From: Paraburkholderia lycopersici
GTDB taxonomy: Bacteria; Pseudomonadota; Gammaproteobacteria; Burkholderiales; Burkholderiaceae
Direction of reading: 5' to 3'
DNA: 64,000 bases
Assembly (NCBI RefSeq): GCF_900096975.1
Contig: NZ_FMYQ01000025.1
Location: 1-64,000 of the forward strand
Below are positions 33,288 through 42,345 of this stretch, piece after piece (the first letter of the stretch is position 1; each line of letters begins with the position of its first letter). The position numbers and the translations under genes were made by a program. The notes below the pieces were generated by a model. It was not told where the DNA came from and made no database searches. It saw nothing but the letters and a program-made list of their open reading frames with translations.

Positions 33288-33958
33288 AGCGTTACCTCCC
33301 TGGTGCTCGCGGCTGCGCGAACCCGCGAACAGAGGCCCCGGACGGTGTGCTGCGTATGCCGCGCTCCCGCTTCCCGAAGCCCGTCTCGCTTTCGGGCCGC
33401 GTCGATCCGCATCTAAATTGATTGCATTTCGAACGATAAACATCTAACGCACGCCATCGTCAACTTAACGAACGAACGTGCCATCTCAAAATCGATCCGG
33501 CATTGTAAAGCGCAATCCCCCTCGATCAGCCCAGGGACAACACTCTGATACAAATGTTAATTACGCGAATTCGTGCCCCATTAAAACGCTGAAAAGGGCG
33601 CAAAGAACGCTCTGCGCCGACCCGATCACGCCCCTTTCCGGCTTATCGGCATGCCTCACGGAAACTTGAAGCGCAGGCGTGCGCACTGAAAGCCATTTGA
33701 AATTGCGGTAGTATCGCCCCCGTCAAGCGCAAGCCCCGGCTTACGGGAACCCTTGCATATTCATCAGGTCTTTTCCTGGGCTTGTCATGCGGCCACTCCG
33801 GCGGCCGCTTCACGGTTCCAGCCCCGGCGACTCGCGAACTCCCCGAATTCTGATTTCCTGGTAGGCACCCCCAGCGTCCGCCCGTCCGGTCCATCGGCAG
33901 CATCGAGCTGCCTTGCATGCTTCATGCGCCCCGTGCCGGCCTGGCCTGCTGCTTCAAC
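33288..33958. other. intergenic region between divergent lipoprotein and OpgC genes
   Basis: About 670 bp without a credible gene on either strand. It must carry both promoters but I cannot place them with confidence. A small perfect palindromic hairpin (GCGGCC at 33789-33794, GGCCGC at 33803-33808) is the only structure noted. Confidence 0.5.
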
Positions 33959-35056
33959 ATGTCACAGTCATCCAAGCGTCTAGTCGAACTCGATTTCTTC
34001 CGCGGCCTCGTCCTGCTCATCATCGTCGTCGACCACATTGGCGGCAGCATCCTCTCGCGCGTCACGCTGCACGCCTACGCGCTGTGCGACGCCGCCGAAG
34101 TGTTCGTCTTCCTCGGCGGCTTCGCCACGGCCACCGCGTGGGCCGCGCTCTGCGCGCGCCGCACCGAGGCCGCTGCCCGGCAGCGCTTCATCAAGCGCGC
34201 ATTCGAGATCTATCGGGCATTCGTCGTCACCGCCCTTTTGATGCTGCTCGTCACCGCGCTCCTCGTCGCGTGCAACGTGGACGCGCCCAATCTCGCCACC
34301 ACCGATCTCGACGATCTCACGCTCGCGCCCGCCGCCGCGCTGCGCGACATCGTGCTGCTGCGCCGTCAGCCGTATCTGGCCGGCGTGCTGCCCATGTACG
34401 CCTGCTTCGCCCTTGCCGCCCCGCTCGCACTGCCGCTCGCCCGCGCGCGGCCGTGGCTGCTGCTGGCCGCGAGCCTCGCGCTCTGGGGCGTCGCACCGCA
34501 CGCTGCGCCGTGGCTGCCGCACGTCGAAGACGTGCAATGGGACTTCAACCCGTTCAGCTGGCAACTCATGTTCGTACTGGGCGTGATCGCGCAGGCGCAG
34601 CCCGTGTTCCAGCGCGTGAGCGCGCACCGTCTCGGCTCGCTCGTCACGCTCGCCGCGCTCATGGTTGTGGCCGGCGCCGCCATCTATCGCCTGCAGCTCG
34701 GCAACGTCGTGCTCGACGGCGACTTCAAGCGCAACCTCGCGTGGTTCCGCGTGCTCAACTTCGCCGGCATCGGGTGGCTCGCGGCGCACGTCGTCCGCCT
34801 CGGCTGGGCGAAGCGGCTCGCGCTTGCGCTGCCGTGGGTGGGCCTCGTCGGACGCAAGGGGATGCTCGCGTTCGTGGCTGGCGCCGTGATTTCGCTCACG
34901 GTCGACTCGGTGCTCTACTGGTACACCGACGGCTATCTGGACGTGCCGGCCGGCCTCGTCGCCGACGCCGTGGCGATCGGCGCACTGTTGCTCGTCGTGC
35001 GCGCGTCCGACCCGCTCAGGCGACTGCTGCCCTCGCGCGCCAAAGCCTCCGCCTGA
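33959..35056 (+). CDS. opgC: OpgC-family integral membrane acyltransferase
   Basis: 365 aa from ATG 33959 (MSQSSKRLVELDFFRG). The opening RLVELDFFRGLVLLIIVVDH, the FVFLGGFATA helix and about ten hydrophobic helices fit the OpgC (succinyltransferase) protein family. E. coli OpgC decorates osmoregulated periplasmic glucans with succinate; in Burkholderiaceae the acceptor is not known to me. No opgGH genes lie nearby. Followed 124 bp later by an exported esterase on the same strand, perhaps functionally linked. Confidence 0.83.
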   Translation: MSQSSKRLVELDFFRGLVLLIIVVDHIGGSILSRVTLHAYALCDAAEVFVFLGGFATATAWAALCARRTEAAARQRFIKRAFEIYRAFVVTALLMLLVTALLVACNVDAPNLATTDLDDLTLAPAAALRDIVLLRRQPYLAGVLPMYACFALAAPLALPLARARPWLLLAASLALWGVAPHAAPWLPHVEDVQWDFNPFSWQLMFVLGVIAQAQPVFQRVSAHRLGSLVTLAALMVVAGAAIYRLQLGNVVLDGDFKRNLAWFRVLNFAGIGWLAAHVVRLGWAKRLALALPWVGLVGRKGMLAFVAGAVISLTVDSVLYWYTDGYLDVPAGLVADAVAIGALLLVVRASDPLRRLLPSRAKASA

Positions 35057-35180
35057 TACGCACAGCGCGCCTCGCCGTCGCCTGCGCGCCACCGTGCGCA
35101 ACGGCTTCCGGCGCGCACGGACGGCTGCTAGCATGATGACCCCGCGCCGCCGGCGCCCTCCTCGACCCGACGCACCTGCC

Positions 35181-36035
35181 ATGCGCAGATTCCTTCGAAC
35201 CGCGCTGCTCCCGCTCGCGCTCTCGTACGCGGCGCTCGTCACGCCGGCCGCGCCAGTTGCGGCGAGCACGATCGCGGTCCGCACGTTCCATGCGCGGGCG
35301 CTCAATCGCGACTGGCCCTACGTGGTGTACCTGCCGAACGGCTATCGCGCGGACCAGGGCCGCTATCCGGTGCTCTATCTCCTGCACGGCAACAACGGCG
35401 CGCCGATGGACTGGGTCACGCAGGGCCAGATCCAGACCACGGCCGATACGCTGATCGCCCGCCGCGAAATACCGCCCGTGGTCATCGTGATGCCGCAAGG
35501 CGGCACCGACTGGTATGTCGATCGCAAGGAAAAGATGGAGACGGCGTTCTTCCAGGACCTGCTGCCCGAAATCGAGACGCACTTCACGGTGGCCGAGGGT
35601 CGTGACGGACGCGCGATCGGCGGGGTGTCGATGGGCGGATTCGGCGCGCTGCGCTACACGCTGGAGCACCCGGACATGTTCTGCGGAACGCTGCTGCTCT
35701 CGCCCGCGGTCTACGCGGGCGACCCGCCGCCGAGTTCGGCGGCGCGCTCTGTGGGTGTGTTCGGCGATCACCAGTTCGACGCGCAAATCTGGCGCACGCT
35801 CAACTATCCGGCGCTCTGGCGGCCGTATTTCGCCCGGCCCTGGCGCGTGCCGTTCTTCATCGCCGCCGGCGACGACGACCTCGTAATCCAGGCCGAGGCG
35901 TCGCTGCTCTACACGCGGCTGCGCGAGGCGGGCAATCCGGCGGCGCTGCGCATCGTCGACGGCGGGCATGTGTGGCCGGTCTGGCGCGAGCTGCTGCCGG
36001 CCGCGCTCAAGTACACGCTCGCCTGCGTGCGCTGA
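35181..36035 (+). CDS. exported esterase (esterase D / S-formylglutathione hydrolase-like fold)
   Basis: 284 aa from ATG 35181, signal peptide RRFLRTALLPLALSYAALV and an AAS-type cleavage region. Alpha/beta hydrolase features: YPVLYLLHGNNGA oxyanion region, nucleophile serine in GGVSMGGFGALR, acid in AAGDDDLV and histidine in DGGHVWPVW. Belongs to the putative esterase family PF00756, acting in the periplasm on an ester of unknown identity. Could remove or process acyl groups connected with the OpgC-like gene upstream, but that is inference. Confidence 0.87.
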   Translation: MRRFLRTALLPLALSYAALVTPAAPVAASTIAVRTFHARALNRDWPYVVYLPNGYRADQGRYPVLYLLHGNNGAPMDWVTQGQIQTTADTLIARREIPPVVIVMPQGGTDWYVDRKEKMETAFFQDLLPEIETHFTVAEGRDGRAIGGVSMGGFGALRYTLEHPDMFCGTLLLSPAVYAGDPPPSSAARSVGVFGDHQFDAQIWRTLNYPALWRPYFARPWRVPFFIAAGDDDLVIQAEASLLYTRLREAGNPAALRIVDGGHVWPVWRELLPAALKYTLACVR

Positions 36036-36092
36036 GCGGGTCGCGAGGCGCGCCCGGCGCGGTCGGGCCGCCCCGCCTGCAACCGGAAACGC

Positions 36093-37160
36093 TCACTCGG
36101 CCCAGTTCGCCCAAAGCACCATCAGCACGGTCATGAGCGCCGGGCCGATGAAGATGCCGATGAGCCCGAAGGTCGTCGCCCCGCCCAGGATGCCGAACAG
36201 CACGAGCAGGAACGGCAGGCGCGTCGAATTGCCGATCAGCACGGGCCGCACGAAATGCTCGGCGACGAACACCACCACGACGCCCCAGACCGCGAGCACA
36301 GCGGCCGCGACCAGCGAGCCCTGGATGACGAGCCACAGCGCCGCGGCGCAGAACACAATGGGCGCGCAGAACGGCAACATGGCCGCGATGGCGGTGACGG
36401 TGCCGAGCAGCGCCGCGTGCGGCACGCCGGTCGCGATATACGCCGCAGCCAGCAGTATGCCCTCGCCCAGCCCGACGACCACGAGCCCCGTGACCGTCGC
36501 GCGCACGGCGGCGGCCATGCGCTGCAGCAGTTGCGCGCCGTCGGCGCCGAACGCACGGCGCGCGCCGCGCATTACCGTCGCGGAAAGGCGCGGGCCCGCC
36601 TGGAAGATCACGAACAACGTGACGAGCATGAAGCCGAACGTCATCGTGGCGTGGGCGGCGCGCGCGCCGAAGTGCCGCCCGAACGAGACGATGGTGTCGC
36701 CATGAAGGCTCTTCATCGCCGGGGAAGCTTTGAGCGGCTGGGCCAGGTTCGCCTGCCACCAGTCGCTCACCTGGCGGCTGCCCACAGGCAGGCGAGCAAC
36801 GAAGTCGGGCACCGGCACGCCATTCTCCTGGGCGTCGTGCAACCAGAGGTAGAGCTCGTGCGCCTCGCCGCCGGCCCGGATCGCCGTGACCGCGATCGGC
36901 AACAGCACGAGCAACCCGACCGCGACCGTGAGCAACGTGGCGATCAGCGTCTTGCGGCCCCTGAACCACGCACGACGCTCGATCGCCTGATAGGCAGGCC
37001 ACAGCACGATGGCGAACACGCTCGCCCATGCAATGGCGGGCAGGAACTCGCGCACGATCCACAGCGCCAGCAGCACGAGCGTGGCGAACAGCACCGCGGA
37101 AGCGGCGCGCTGGATTTTCTGTTCGTTTGCGGAGTTCGGAGCAGGCGGACGATGAATCAT
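36093..37160 (-). CDS. AI-2E family transporter (PerM/TqsA-like)
   Basis: 355 aa with about eight hydrophobic segments (ASAVLFATLVLLALWIV, LIATLLTVAVGLLVLLPIAV, MTFGFMLVTLFVIF, and the C-terminal pair around FGILGGATTFGLIGIFIGPAL). The final GIFIGPALMTV motif is characteristic of the AI-2E/PerM family. Members export autoinducer-2 or act as Na+/H+ antiporters; substrate here unknown. Monocistronic. Confidence 0.9.
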   Translation of the reverse strand: MIHRPPAPNSANEQKIQRAASAVLFATLVLLALWIVREFLPAIAWASVFAIVLWPAYQAIERRAWFRGRKTLIATLLTVAVGLLVLLPIAVTAIRAGGEAHELYLWLHDAQENGVPVPDFVARLPVGSRQVSDWWQANLAQPLKASPAMKSLHGDTIVSFGRHFGARAAHATMTFGFMLVTLFVIFQAGPRLSATVMRGARRAFGADGAQLLQRMAAAVRATVTGLVVVGLGEGILLAAAYIATGVPHAALLGTVTAIAAMLPFCAPIVFCAAALWLVIQGSLVAAAVLAVWGVVVVFVAEHFVRPVLIGNSTRLPFLLVLFGILGGATTFGLIGIFIGPALMTVLMVLWANWAE

Positions 37161-37329
37161 GTAACCTCGGGAAAATTCAAAAACAGGCGCTCGGATTGAG
37201 AGGCGCCGCAGTGCGGCAACGATGCCGCGCCGGCCAGCTTTTCTTCAGATCCCCATCCGCGCCGGCCGTTCCGTCCCTTCCTCGAAGGCCCCTCCAGGCG
37301 GCCGTTTTCGCTGCCTCCGATGTCTCGCC

Positions 37330-37809
37330 ATGCACAACAGTGCGTTGCACAAATTCGAGATGTCGCACCCGATCGGCCGCAAACCCCCATTCCTTCGTGA
37401 ATCGCAACGTCTCGCAGGGCAATTGTTGCCGATTATGGAATGGTGTTTCAACGGCGACACAATGGCACTTGTCAGCGCGCAGGACTACATTCGCGGCAAC
37501 CCACTTTCGGAGCCGACAATGAAGAAAGAAGCGTGCCTCTCGCTTGACGGAGCCAACGGTGAGCGCATCGAAATACTCGAACAGACGGACACGGCGCTCG
37601 TGATCCGCTGGGTCGAACCGGGGCGCTGTCATTATGGCGAGCAGCGCTGGCGGCGCCGCTCGGCGCATTCGTCGGGCACCTGCGCCGTGTCGCGCCGCAA
37701 GATCCGCCGCGGCGACGCCGTGTTCAAGCCGGCCGAACGTCCTGCGCCGCTGAACGCCTCCGTGATGATCGCGGCCGAAGTGTTCGGCGACCTCATCGCA
37801 GCAGACTGA
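37330..37809 (+). CDS. DUF3331 protein
   Basis: Up to 159 aa from ATG 37330; an internal ATG at 37519 would give 96 aa containing the whole conserved part, and no strong ribosome site decides. The signature VIRWVEPGRCHYGEQRWRRR, then GTCAVSRRKIRRGDAVFKP and PAPLNASVMI, is DUF3331, a family almost restricted to Burkholderia-group bacteria. Conserved histidine and cysteines hint at a metal site. No signal peptide. Function unknown. Confidence 0.78.
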   Translation: MHNSALHKFEMSHPIGRKPPFLRESQRLAGQLLPIMEWCFNGDTMALVSAQDYIRGNPLSEPTMKKEACLSLDGANGERIEILEQTDTALVIRWVEPGRCHYGEQRWRRRSAHSSGTCAVSRRKIRRGDAVFKPAERPAPLNASVMIAAEVFGDLIAAD

Positions 37810-37971
37810 ACGACCCCGCAACCCGACGCCGCCTCGCGAAGCCGACGACCCGGGACGAAAAGGGCCGCAAAGGCTCGGCGCAGTGTACCGAAGCCTTTGT
37901 GCGCCTGCACGCGCGACGGCGTTTGCGCCCGGAAGCCACACCCCCATCGCGCAGATTGTGCGCCCGGCGCC

Positions 37972-38481
37972 TCACCGGCCCGCGCGAGGCCCGAGGGCGA
38001 TGACCCGCGCGGCATGGCGCGGCGTGAAGTCCGCCGACGCGGCGCATAACGCCGCCACGCGCGCGAGCACGTCGGCGTCGAAGGGCGCAGCGCGCGGGCC
38101 CGAGCGGTCCACATGCAACAACAGTTGCTCGCTCGCCGAAACGGGCACCGCGCCCTGACCGGCGAGGTCGTCGGCGAACATCTCCAGATACACGCGCACG
38201 CGCTTCGCATCGTGTTCGATCACCCGGACTTCGACGCGCACCGGCACGCCCTCCTTGATCTCGTGCAGATAGTTCAGGTGGGCCTCCAGCGTGTACATCG
38301 AGCGGCCGCGCGCCTCGCGCTGCGCCGCGTCGAGCCCGATGGCGTCGAGCAGCGCGTCGGTCGCGTAGCTGTAGATCAGCATGTAAAAGGCGTCGCGCAA
38401 GTGGCCGTTGTAATCGACCCACTCCGCGCGCACCGTGTCGCGGTAGATCACGGGCGCCGCCTGCGCCATCTCGTTCGTCAT
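37972..38481 (-). CDS. hotdog-fold acyl-CoA thioesterase
   Basis: 169 aa from ATG 38481 with GAGAGAGG upstream. The hotdog motif VRAEWVDYNGHLRDAFYM and following SMYTLEAHLNYLHEIKEG match 4HBT-type thioesterases, close by eye to those acting on carnitine/betaine-derived acyl-CoAs, though the substrate is unproven. It is divergently oriented from nrdJ, 199 bp apart. Cytoplasmic. Confidence 0.82.
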   Translation of the reverse strand: MTNEMAQAAPVIYRDTVRAEWVDYNGHLRDAFYMLIYSYATDALLDAIGLDAAQREARGRSMYTLEAHLNYLHEIKEGVPVRVEVRVIEHDAKRVRVYLEMFADDLAGQGAVPVSASEQLLLHVDRSGPRAAPFDADVLARVAALCAASADFTPRHAARVIALGPRAGR

Positions 38482-38680
38482 CCTCTCTCCTCGTTGCGAG
38501 CGCGCCTCTACGGGCGTAGCAGTGTAACCGCAGACCCGCACCCGGCGCCGCCATGTCCACACGCACCGTCTGCGCCCATGCGCCGCCGTGCACGCCGCCC
38601 GCCGCTGGGGTAAGGTTGAGCGATCGCGGCATCGCCGCCGCGCGTCAACCGCCGCCCGCGCGGCGCTTTCTGAGGCCGAC

Positions 38681-41260
38681 ATGGCAGAAAACACGCCCCC
38701 GCTCCCGTTTCCCCCGCAGCAGTTTTCGCTCGACGTGATGCTCGAAAAGTACGCGAAAGGCGACGAGCAGACCGCCGACGACATCTATCGCCGCGTCGCG
38801 CGCGGCGTCGCGCAGGTCGAGCCGCCCGAACTGCGCGCCGAGGTCGAGGCGCGTTTCGTCGACAACCTGCGCAACGGCGCGCTCGGCGCGGGCCGCATCA
38901 TGAGCGCGGCGGGCGCCGGCATCGAAGCCACGTTGATCAACTGCTTCGTGCAGCCCGTGGGCGACAGCATCCAGGGCGTGGACGATCAGGGCCGCCCCGG
39001 CATCTACGTCGCGCTGCTGCAGGCCGCCGAGACCATGCGGCGCGGCGGCGGCGTCGGCTACAACTTTTCGGCCATCCGGCCGCGCGGCGCGTTCGTGAAA
39101 TCGACGGGGTCGAGCGCCTCCGGCCCGTGCAGCTATATCGACGTGTTCGACGCCTCGTGCCGCACCGTGGAAAGCGCGGGCGCGCGGCGCGGCGCGCAGA
39201 TGGCCGTGCTCGACTGCGATCACCCGGACCTGCCGGAATTCATCGAGGCCAAGCATTCGAAGGGACGCTGGAACAACTTCAACGTCTCGGTCGCGGTAAC
39301 CGACGAATTCATGCGCGCCGTGGAAAACGACGCGCCCTGGCAACTCGTGCATCGCGCAGAACCGTCGCCCGCGCTGCGCGCCTCGGGCGACCTGCATCGC
39401 CGCGACGACGGCCTGTGGGTCTACACCGAAATGCGCGCCCGCGCGCTGTGGGACGCCATCATGCGCTCGACCTACGACGTCGCCGAGCCGGGCGTGGTGT
39501 TCATCTCGCGCATGAACGAGGACAACAACCTGCGCGCGATCGAAGCCATCCGCGCGACCAACCCGTGCGGCGAGCAGCCGTTGCCCGCCTATGGCTGCTG
39601 CAACCTCGGGCCGCTCGACCTCTCGCGCTTCGTGATCGAGCCGTTCGCGCAGTTGCGCGGCGGCGAACGCAAGAGCGCGGACTTCGACTGGAACGCGCTC
39701 GCCGAGCGCACGCGCACCCAGGTGCGCTTTCTCGACGACGTGCTCGACGCGACGCTCTGGCCGCTGGCCGAGCAGCAGGCGGAGGCGGCGGCCAAGCGGC
39801 GCATCGGCGTGGGCTTCACGGGGCTCGGCGACACGCTCGTGATGCTCGGCCTCCGCTACAACTCGCCCGAGGGCTGCGCATTCGGCGCGCGCGTGGGACG
39901 CACGATGCGCGACGCCGCCTATCGCGCCTCGGTCGAGCTCGCGCGCGAGCGCGGCGCGTTCCCGCTCTTCGACGCCGATACCTACCTCGAAGAAGGCACG
40001 TTCGCCTCGCGTCTGCCCGACGACCTCAAGGCTGAGATTCGCGCGCACGGCATCCGCAACAGCCATCTGCTGTCGATCGCGCCCACGGGCACCGTGAGCC
40101 TCGCATTCGCCGACAACGTGTCGAACGGCATCGAGCCCGCGTTCTCGTGGACCTATCAGCGCACGCGCCGCATGGCCGACGGCAGCCGCGAGACGTTCAA
40201 TGTCGAGGACCACGCCTGGCGCGTATACCGCGAGCTGGGCGGCGACGTGAACGCGCTGCCCGCGTATTTCGTGAGCGCGCTGGAAATGAGCGCGCAGGAG
40301 CACGTGGCGATGATGGCGGCCGTGCAGCCCTATGTCGACACGTCGATATCGAAGACCGTCAACGTACCCGCCGATTATCCGTTCGAGGACTTCGAGAATC
40401 TCTATCTCGACGCATGGCAGCGCGGCCTTAAAGGTCTCGCGACCTACCGGCCGAACGAAACGCTCGGCGCGGTGCTGCAAACGCTGCCGCCGGTCGCGAC
40501 GACGCCCGACGACGCGCTCGGCGACGCGCTGCTCGACCCGCTGCGCGTGGCGATCGACCATCGGCCCAAGGGCGAGCTGCCCGCGGTGATCGAGAAGATC
40601 GAGTACATCACGCAGACGGGCAAGGTGTCGCTCTATGTGGCCGTGTCGTTCCTCGAAGTGACGGGCCAGGTGGGCGGCGAACCCGTGACGATCGAGCGGC
40701 CCATCGAGTTCTTCATTCCCGTGGGCCAGCGCGACGAATCGCAGCAATGGATCACGGCGACCATGCGCTCGCTTTCGCTCGCGGCGCGCGGCGGGTTCGT
40801 CGCGCGCAATCTGCAGGACTTGCGCAAGGTCTCGTGGGACCGCGGCCAGGTGCGCTATGGCGAGACGCAGCGCCTGGATGGGCGTCGCATACCGCTGTGG
40901 CACGACTCGGAAGTCGCGGCCATCGCCTATGCGATCCAGCAGATCCTGCACCGTCGCGGCTTTCTCGACGCCGAGGGCCGCCAGGTGCCGTCGAGGCTGC
41001 TCGCGCAGCGGCGCGACGGCGCGCTTGCCTCACCGTTTGCCGGCGACGCCCAGACAGCTAGCGTGGACACGACGCGCCCCGCGCGGCATCACGGCGACCC
41101 GGTGCTGAAAAGCGACAACGCGCTGCCCGCCGACGCGCGGCACGCCGTTCCTCACGCGATGCTCGGCCGCAAGTGCGGCTCGTGCGGCGCAAATGCCGTA
41201 ATCCGCAAGGACGGTTGCGACTTCTGCACGGCTTGCGGAGAAATCGGGTCTTGCGGTTGA
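38681..41260 (+). CDS. nrdJ: adenosylcobalamin-dependent (class II) ribonucleoside-diphosphate reductase
   Basis: 859 aa from ATG 38681. Makes deoxyribonucleotides with a B12-generated radical and needs no oxygen or second subunit. Features: NPCGEQPLPAYGCCNLG (catalytic cysteine region and radical-transfer residues), RRGGGVGYNFS, SIAPTGTVSLA, and a C-terminal cysteine-rich tail (CGSCGANA, CDFCTACG) used for reduction by thioredoxin or zinc binding. No ATP-cone is obvious at the N-terminus. No cobalamin riboswitch was recognised in the 199-bp upstream gap. Confidence 0.93.
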   Translation: MAENTPPLPFPPQQFSLDVMLEKYAKGDEQTADDIYRRVARGVAQVEPPELRAEVEARFVDNLRNGALGAGRIMSAAGAGIEATLINCFVQPVGDSIQGVDDQGRPGIYVALLQAAETMRRGGGVGYNFSAIRPRGAFVKSTGSSASGPCSYIDVFDASCRTVESAGARRGAQMAVLDCDHPDLPEFIEAKHSKGRWNNFNVSVAVTDEFMRAVENDAPWQLVHRAEPSPALRASGDLHRRDDGLWVYTEMRARALWDAIMRSTYDVAEPGVVFISRMNEDNNLRAIEAIRATNPCGEQPLPAYGCCNLGPLDLSRFVIEPFAQLRGGERKSADFDWNALAERTRTQVRFLDDVLDATLWPLAEQQAEAAAKRRIGVGFTGLGDTLVMLGLRYNSPEGCAFGARVGRTMRDAAYRASVELARERGAFPLFDADTYLEEGTFASRLPDDLKAEIRAHGIRNSHLLSIAPTGTVSLAFADNVSNGIEPAFSWTYQRTRRMADGSRETFNVEDHAWRVYRELGGDVNALPAYFVSALEMSAQEHVAMMAAVQPYVDTSISKTVNVPADYPFEDFENLYLDAWQRGLKGLATYRPNETLGAVLQTLPPVATTPDDALGDALLDPLRVAIDHRPKGELPAVIEKIEYITQTGKVSLYVAVSFLEVTGQVGGEPVTIERPIEFFIPVGQRDESQQWITATMRSLSLAARGGFVARNLQDLRKVSWDRGQVRYGETQRLDGRRIPLWHDSEVAAIAYAIQQILHRRGFLDAEGRQVPSRLLAQRRDGALASPFAGDAQTASVDTTRPARHHGDPVLKSDNALPADARHAVPHAMLGRKCGSCGANAVIRKDGCDFCTACGEIGSCG

Positions 41261-41270
41261 CGTTTCGACC

Positions 41271-42182
41271 TCATTTGCGAGGCGGGGCGGCGCCGGCCCC
41301 GCCTTCCTCGCGCCCCGCGAGACAAGACGCAAACCCCTGCGCCAGCGCATTGGCCTCGCCGGCGCGCACGAGCCTGAGCACCTGCGATTCGTAAGGATTG
41401 CTGGCCAATGGCCGGAACACCACGCGCGCGCCGCCGGCGGCCCCGAGCGCGGCCGGCACGAGCGCAATGCCCATGCCGAACTCCACCATCGTCACGACGG
41501 TTTGCCAGAGCCGCGCCTCGTGACGGATCTGCGGACTGAAGCCCGCCTCCACGCAAGTCGCGATGATCTGATCGTGATAGTGCGGCGACACCGAGCGCGG
41601 AAAGAGAATGAACGGCTCCCGCGCGAGCGTCGCGAGTTCGATGCGCCGCTTGCGTGCGAGCCGATGCCCCTCCGGCAAACAGCAAAGGAAGGGCTCGGAA
41701 AACAGCACATCCGACCGCACTTCCGCCGGGAAACGCCCCCAATGCGCAAAGCCAAGATCGATTTGCAAACGCTGCAGCGCCTGTACCTGCTCGGCGGTGT
41801 TCATTTCGCGCAGCACTACCTCTACGGCCGGATGATCGACTTCGAAACGCCGTACCGCCTCCGGCAGCCCGCGATAAAGCATCGAATTGACGAAGCCGAT
41901 GCGCAACCGCCCCGCAAGCCCATGTGCGGAGCGCGCCGCGATGCACCGGACCTCCTCGGCCTGCTCCAGCAGCCGCCGCGCTTCTTCCAGCAATACATTG
42001 CCCGCATTCGTCAGCGCGACGGCCCGGTTCGTGCGCTCGAGCAACTGCACGCCTAGCTGCTCCTCGAACTTGCGGATATCGAAACTCAGCGCCGGCTGCG
42101 AAATGAAGAGCCGGCGTGCGGCGCGGCCGAAATGCAGTTCCTCGGCGACGGCCACGAAATAGCGCAGTTGCTTGAGCTCCAT
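41271..42182 (-). CDS. LysR-family transcriptional regulator
   Basis: 303 aa. N-terminal winged helix-turn-helix (LRYFVAVAEELHFGRAARRLFISQPALS) and a periplasmic-binding-protein-like effector domain. Divergent from an acyl-CoA dehydrogenase gene with 163 bp between, the common arrangement for regulator and target, so it probably controls the acyl-CoA dehydrogenase/CoA-transferase/MFS cluster. Opening MELKQLRYF resembles CatR/BenM-type members. Inducer unknown. Confidence 0.92.
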   Translation of the reverse strand: MELKQLRYFVAVAEELHFGRAARRLFISQPALSFDIRKFEEQLGVQLLERTNRAVALTNAGNVLLEEARRLLEQAEEVRCIAARSAHGLAGRLRIGFVNSMLYRGLPEAVRRFEVDHPAVEVVLREMNTAEQVQALQRLQIDLGFAHWGRFPAEVRSDVLFSEPFLCCLPEGHRLARKRRIELATLAREPFILFPRSVSPHYHDQIIATCVEAGFSPQIRHEARLWQTVVTMVEFGMGIALVPAALGAAGGARVVFRPLASNPYESQVLRLVRAGEANALAQGFASCLAGREEGGAGAAPPRK

Positions 42183-42202
42183 GGCGGGTCCTTCTGCCGG
42201 GT

Positions 42203-42226
42203 TATCGATAGATGGTGCTTATCGTA
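42203..42226. promoter_or_regulatory. candidate LysR operator
   Basis: Imperfect inverted repeat CGATAG (42206-42211) and TTATCG (42219-42224) lies 20-45 bp upstream of the LysR gene start, in the divergent gap. It fits the T-N11-A pattern loosely; another GTTATCGAT occurs about 30 bp further. Function inferred. Confidence 0.4.
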
Positions 42227-42345
42227 CATGAGATCGGTTGTATTGGACCGTTATCGATGCCGCGCCTAAGCTACGCCGAATCGCACTGCCGCCCGCTCGC
42301 AAGAGCCGAGGCCGCAGGAACCAATCCAAACCGGAGACACCCCCG

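Noticed and set aside
38645..40951. 768-aa minus-strand open frame opposite nrdJ
   Set aside because: Shadow of the ribonucleotide reductase gene; repetitive Arg/His/Ala composition.
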